NCBI GenBank assembly: GCA_025618425.1
Contig: CM046846.1
Location: 26,729,999-26,793,998, forward strand
Source: Heliocidaris tuberculata
Taxonomy: Eukaryota > Echinodermata > Echinoidea > Camarodonta > Echinometridae
Reading direction: 5' to 3'
Length of the DNA stretch: 64,000 nt
Part shown: positions 60,338 to 64,000 of the stretch, one piece after another
Numbering within the stretch: position 1 is the first letter of the stretch
Layout: each line of letters opens with the position of its first letter
The notes under the pieces: generated by a model
The model's database searches: none
What the model was told of the DNA's origin: nothing
Seen by the model: only the letters and a program-made list of their open reading frames with translations
Program-made: the position numbers and the translations under genes

Positions 60338-60840
60338 CTTGCGAGATGGATGTCGAATATTTATTTCACGAAATTGGCAGAAGGATCCGTAAAACAATGG
60401 AGTTAACAACTCAAACAAACTTTCTTTCCAACCCTCTCCGAGACACCATCGCCGAAAAAAATGAAGAGGAGAAAACTTCACGACGATTCGCAAACAAATT
60501 AAGAAGCGAAAAACTTTCAGGACGATTCCATTATAAGTGCCTTAAACTCAGATTGCACTGGTAAAATAAATCAAATGGCTCGATGTTACCCGCTGTCCAA
60601 ACGATACACTTAAGGTTCCTATGCACACAGCGGAGCTCATCAAATGTCGGAGGCTGGCAATAAACAGACGACAACGATGAATGACACACTTTTGGCGCGT
60701 TCTCCCTCTCTCTCTTTCTGAGGGTCGAGAATGAGGCGAACGTACGGTAGCAAAGAAGCAGAGCACCGACGAGTTATCAGCTGATACGCCAGCTGTGCGT
60801 ATGTCGCGGGCTTTAGACGACCATCAGTGATATAAACACC
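60338..60840 (-). promoter_or_regulatory. 5' leader and probable promoter-proximal region of the receptor
   Basis: Directly upstream of the start codon on the minus strand. No confident TATA box or initiator could be picked. The region is flanked by the minisatellite at 60841. Confidence 0.25.
60411..60449 (-). other. Short upstream ORF in the 5' leader of the receptor
   Basis: ATG at 60449 opens 12 codons and stops at TGA (60413-60411), 73 bases before the receptor ATG and out of frame with it. Whether the mRNA leader includes this region is not known; if so, it could damp translation. Confidence 0.3.
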
Positions 60841-61058
60841 GAGAGAGAAGTCAGCTAGAAGAACTTAAACGCGAGAGAAGTCAGAGAAGTTGGCTTTTCG
60901 AACTTAAACATGAGAGAACTCAGCATTTCGAATGTAAACGCGAGATACGCTAGCTTCTCGAATTTAAGTATAAGAGAAGTCAGCTTTTCAAACTTAAACG
61001 CAAGAGAAGTTAGCTTTTCGAATTTAAACATAAGGAAATCAGCTTTACGAAGTTTAAC
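60841..61058. repeat. Minisatellite, about 30-bp unit, seven copies
   Basis: Units of the type CGAGAGAAGTCAGCTTTTCG followed by AAYTTAAA begin near 60843, 60873, 60911, 60942, 60972, 61002 and 61032. Because 30 is divisible by three, both strands stay open over the array (10-residue periodic frames); these are not called as genes. It lies 0.5-0.7 kb upstream of the receptor start codon. Confidence 0.85.
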
Positions 61059-61677
61059 CCCCAGCTTGATTAATGTCAAAGCAAGGACTTTTCTTGATCA
61101 GAGTCCCAACGAAAAGTGAGATAAGTGGAAACTTAAACAAACAATAAAGAATGGGGATTCGGAGTGAAGTCGGTTTCCGGGAGAAAGTGATTATACCCGA
61201 CAATACATCAAAACAATAAACTTTGAATTGAATCTTAGATTATCACTAACTTTTGTGCTAAAAGGTAATAGTGATTGCAACACAATTGGGAACTGAGAAG
61301 AACTCCTTACATTAAATTCCCTTCAAAATTAAATTAAAATTTCAATATTTTTGATTTAGAGGTGGTTAGTTTTTCCATCCTACGGCTCGTATGTTCTTTA
61401 GGCCTACCAGCAATAATTTCTTTTTCGCTTCTGCAGATATTTAGTAACCGTATTCAATAGTTTATTCAAGTTTAATTCCAAGTTTTTATTTGATATTTGT
61501 TCATTGTCATTATCAATATTTTCTTTTTCTTTTTAATGTCCCGACTTGTCAAAGTTTCAAGCAGTCGTACACGGTTGGTCGGATACCTCACTGGCACCAT
61601 GCACCACTGGACGTCCATTGCGAGCATGATTGTCTACAATTTGAGCGATGGGGTGCACTTAGTGTGTGTTCATGAGA

Positions 61678-62074
61678 TGGAGAGCGAGGAAGATGAAGAG
61701 AAAGAGGGAGAAAGAGAGAGGGAGAGAGAGAAGGAGAGAGAGGGAGAGAGCGAGAAGTAGGTTGGATGGGTAGAGATAGTGATAGAAAGAAAGAGGCAGC
61801 AGTAAAAGTAAAAGATAGGGGATCAGAGAATAAAGATAGGGAAATGGGTTGGGTAGAGATAAAGATAGAGCAGAAATAAAGATTAAGAAGAAAGGAAAAC
61901 ATAGGGTGATAAGAGGACAGGGCCAGATATGGTATGGGTGGGATAGAGATAGAGCGATGTCGGAGGGGAGTGGGATGGGGACAAAATAACAGTAAAAAAG
62001 GGATGAGTACAGATATAACAGACATATCGTATATGTACATGTACAGCGAAAGAGAAAATAAGAGAAATAATGCG

Positions 62075-62122
<48 letters not shown>

Positions 62123-62400
62123 TGTGAAAGTGCGAATGTGGGTGTGCGTGTGTGTGTAAGAGAGAGAGAGAGAGAGAGAGCGCGGGGGCATCGAGGAGAA
62201 AAGAGAGGGAGACAGATGAAAAGAGAGGGAGTGGAGATATCGAGAGAGGAGAAAGAGAGAGGGAGAGAGAAGGAAGGGATAAGGGGATAGAGAGGGGGGA
62301 AAGATGAAGGGGAGAGAAAAGAGCTTAAATAGCGATAAGGCAGAATGAATAGGGACAGAGAGAGAGAGAGAGAGAGAGAGGAAGAGAGAGAAATCAATTC
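61678..62400. repeat. Long polypurine tract (GA-rich)
   Basis: About 700 bases with strong A/G bias on the plus strand, including pure (GA)n at 62079-62114, 62160-62180 and 62358-62380. The 269-codon minus-strand frame across it is Ser/Leu-rich low complexity and not a gene. Confidence 0.9.
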
Positions 62401-64000
62401 ATTTCATATCGGTGATGCTAACCGCCAACTGACCTTATCATCACAACGTAGTATAATAGCCCTCTCTCACACACTCTCTCTCTCTCTCCTTGTCACTTTC
62501 TCTCATCCAGGTCGCCCTGTCGCTTTAAGTCTCCATCACTTACGCCAAGGAGTTATCCTTGCTTACTCTGACGCCTACGTTTTCTCAGCTGCTATCTCAC
62601 CCTGTATCCCAGGTATCAGTTCACTAGAGAGGTGTGAAACAAACAAAAAAACAAAAAAAGAAGAGTCGATTGGATTTTGATTTCCTCGAATGAGGATCAT
62701 TCTATGAAAAGGAAACAATAATGTTTTATACATTTGGCGGTAGTTCGATTGCCAAGAAATTAATCCATGTATGTATATTCCCTCACCTGCGAAAACATAG
62801 TCAAAAATAATCGTGATTGATAATACCTTCCCATATTGACCTAGACCTTGGCTGCTGTTTAATTTAGCAAGCGATATTAAGCTCTTTTAATTGCTTACTG
62901 TTATATTGCACTTCCTTCATTATAAGTGCCTGTCGTGTAGCAACGATACTCACACATCGGCCGTCGGTTGCTGGCAGAATTGGTTGGAGAGAAAAAAATT
63001 AAAAAGTTGTGCGCGGTGCCTACGAGCTGAGCCAAACAAGCCAGGTGATTGGCTGGCAACTGAACTATCAAGGTACTTCTACTGACCAATCAGCGATCGC
63101 AAAACAAACACACATACACACATACGCACACACACAATAATGTGCGCCGTGTTATGTTTACCTGTTCGTTATTACCAGATTACTGAATACACACATAATC
63201 AGACAGAATACATGTAGTTGAAATCAAAGTTATTATTTAGAATACTCGTGCTAATAATGCATTAAACCGCCATGACTAGTTGAAATAAAGTTAATAGCCT
63301 TCGCTTTTTTATATAATATGTTTGACAGGTCTCATAAAAAAAAAAACCAAATGTATGAATATTTGTTTTCCATGGAAAATATATTGCTCTGTATGGCATT
63401 CCAAATTATAGGGAGATGAAAGCGCAGAAACTTTAACATTTCAAAAAATGAGCGAAAGAAAGAAGAATAAAAAAGTGGACAGAGTAGAAAATGAGAAAAT
63501 AAAAGTTGGAGAAAAAAAAAAAGAAGACAGATAGATAGAAAACGAAGACAGACACATGACCATGGAAAGCAAACAAATCATAAACAAAATAAACGAAACG
63601 AACATAACAAAACACACTTTTTATCAAAGAGAAAGCAGCGAAAGATATTGTAAAAACAAAAAGTAAAGATTTAAAGGAGTAAGCTTTACAAAAGACGGAA
63701 CAAGAAGGACAATGTGACAGGTGGGGAGAAAGGGAGGATGGGAAAGGGGCAGGATCTGGAAGGTTTTATTTAATATATAGATTATACTACACAGGTAAAC
63801 AAAAACATCAACGAGGGCTCAATGTCCATAAAAAGCAATTAGCGATTTTTTTTTTTGTTGTTCAATTTACTTTTTAGTGTACTCAAAATTTAGGAGCAGT
63901 TAATATAAAAGTATTCTGTGTTAATGCGGTACGAGTTCTTGGCAAGTAATACAGATTGATTTGTCTAGTGGGATAATGACAGATTTCATTATTTACTGTA
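62401..64000. other. Upstream of the receptor gene, nothing recognised
   Basis: Contains a short CT tract (62465-62490), CA repeats near 63106-63136 and an A-rich stretch 63450-63680. No gene recognised. Confidence 0.5.

Noticed and set aside
60005..60406. 133-codon plus-strand frame
   Set aside because: Antisense shadow of receptor exon 1.
60338..60493. N-terminal extension of receptor exon 1 to 60493
   Set aside because: In-frame but without any ATG; the ATG pair at 60337 has a good context and gives a normal receptor length.
60855..61119. Periodic 10-residue frames on both strands
   Set aside because: Produced by a 30-bp minisatellite; both strands open at once, no start context or domain.
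61588..62397. 269-codon minus-strand open frame
   Set aside because: Consists of Ser/Leu/Pro low-complexity sequence read from the polypurine tract; no domain and no splice context.

Overview
This is animal (eukaryotic) nuclear DNA. Coding sequence is sparse and intron-split, the background is AT-rich, and there are many microsatellites, long homopolymer G/C runs, tRNA-derived SINEs and short inverted-repeat elements. Repeat style (SINEs headed by tRNA-like A/B boxes with ATT-rich ends, TTAA-flanked elements, recurring TAGGCCTA palindromes) together with the receptor type suggests a marine deuterostome, most likely an echinoderm such as a sea urchin. That assignment is inference; no rRNA or mitochondrial sequence is present to fix it.

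Only two protein-coding loci can be supported, and they are paralogs: class A GPCRs that look like prokineticin receptors. (1) Plus strand, 12614-13376: the last coding exon (TM4 to C-terminus) of a receptor whose TM1-TM3 exon is not in the window and must lie upstream of base 1, or be missing. (2) Minus strand: a complete two-coding-exon receptor of 428 aa. Exon 1 (60337-59796, N-terminus to TM3) and exon 2 (21864-21120, TM4 to stop) are separated by a 37,931-base intron that cuts the Arg codon of the DRY motif in phase 2. The plus-strand exon begins at exactly the same place and phase. The two genes are convergent (tail to tail), with about 7.7 kb between their stop codons.

Layout: 1-12613 is intron or upstream DNA of gene 1, holding tandem duplications, a 920-bp inverted-repeat element full of TTGGGCAA words, and a MITE. 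12614-13625 is the gene 1 terminal exon and 3' UTR with an AATAAA signal. 13626-21119 is the intergenic space, with several foldback elements, a GAT-repeat block and a perfect hairpin beside a GT/GC tract. 21120-60337 is gene 2, almost all of it intron and densely colonised by repeats: a five-copy dispersed family (two copies outside or at other sites of the gene are counted), two TTAA-flanked elements, at least six SINE copies, six or more MITEs, and a ~970-bp CACTGTG-type tandem array. 60338-64000 is the 5' side of gene 2, with a short uORF, a 30-bp minisatellite and a 700-bp purine tract.

No CRISPR, operon, rRNA or standard functional tRNA gene was seen, and almost all other open reading frames are chance, low-complexity or antisense frames. 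The most interesting points are the receptor pair with its split DRY codon, unusual TM7 motif and giant intron, and a set of inverted-repeat elements that share termini but carry different internal repeated words.
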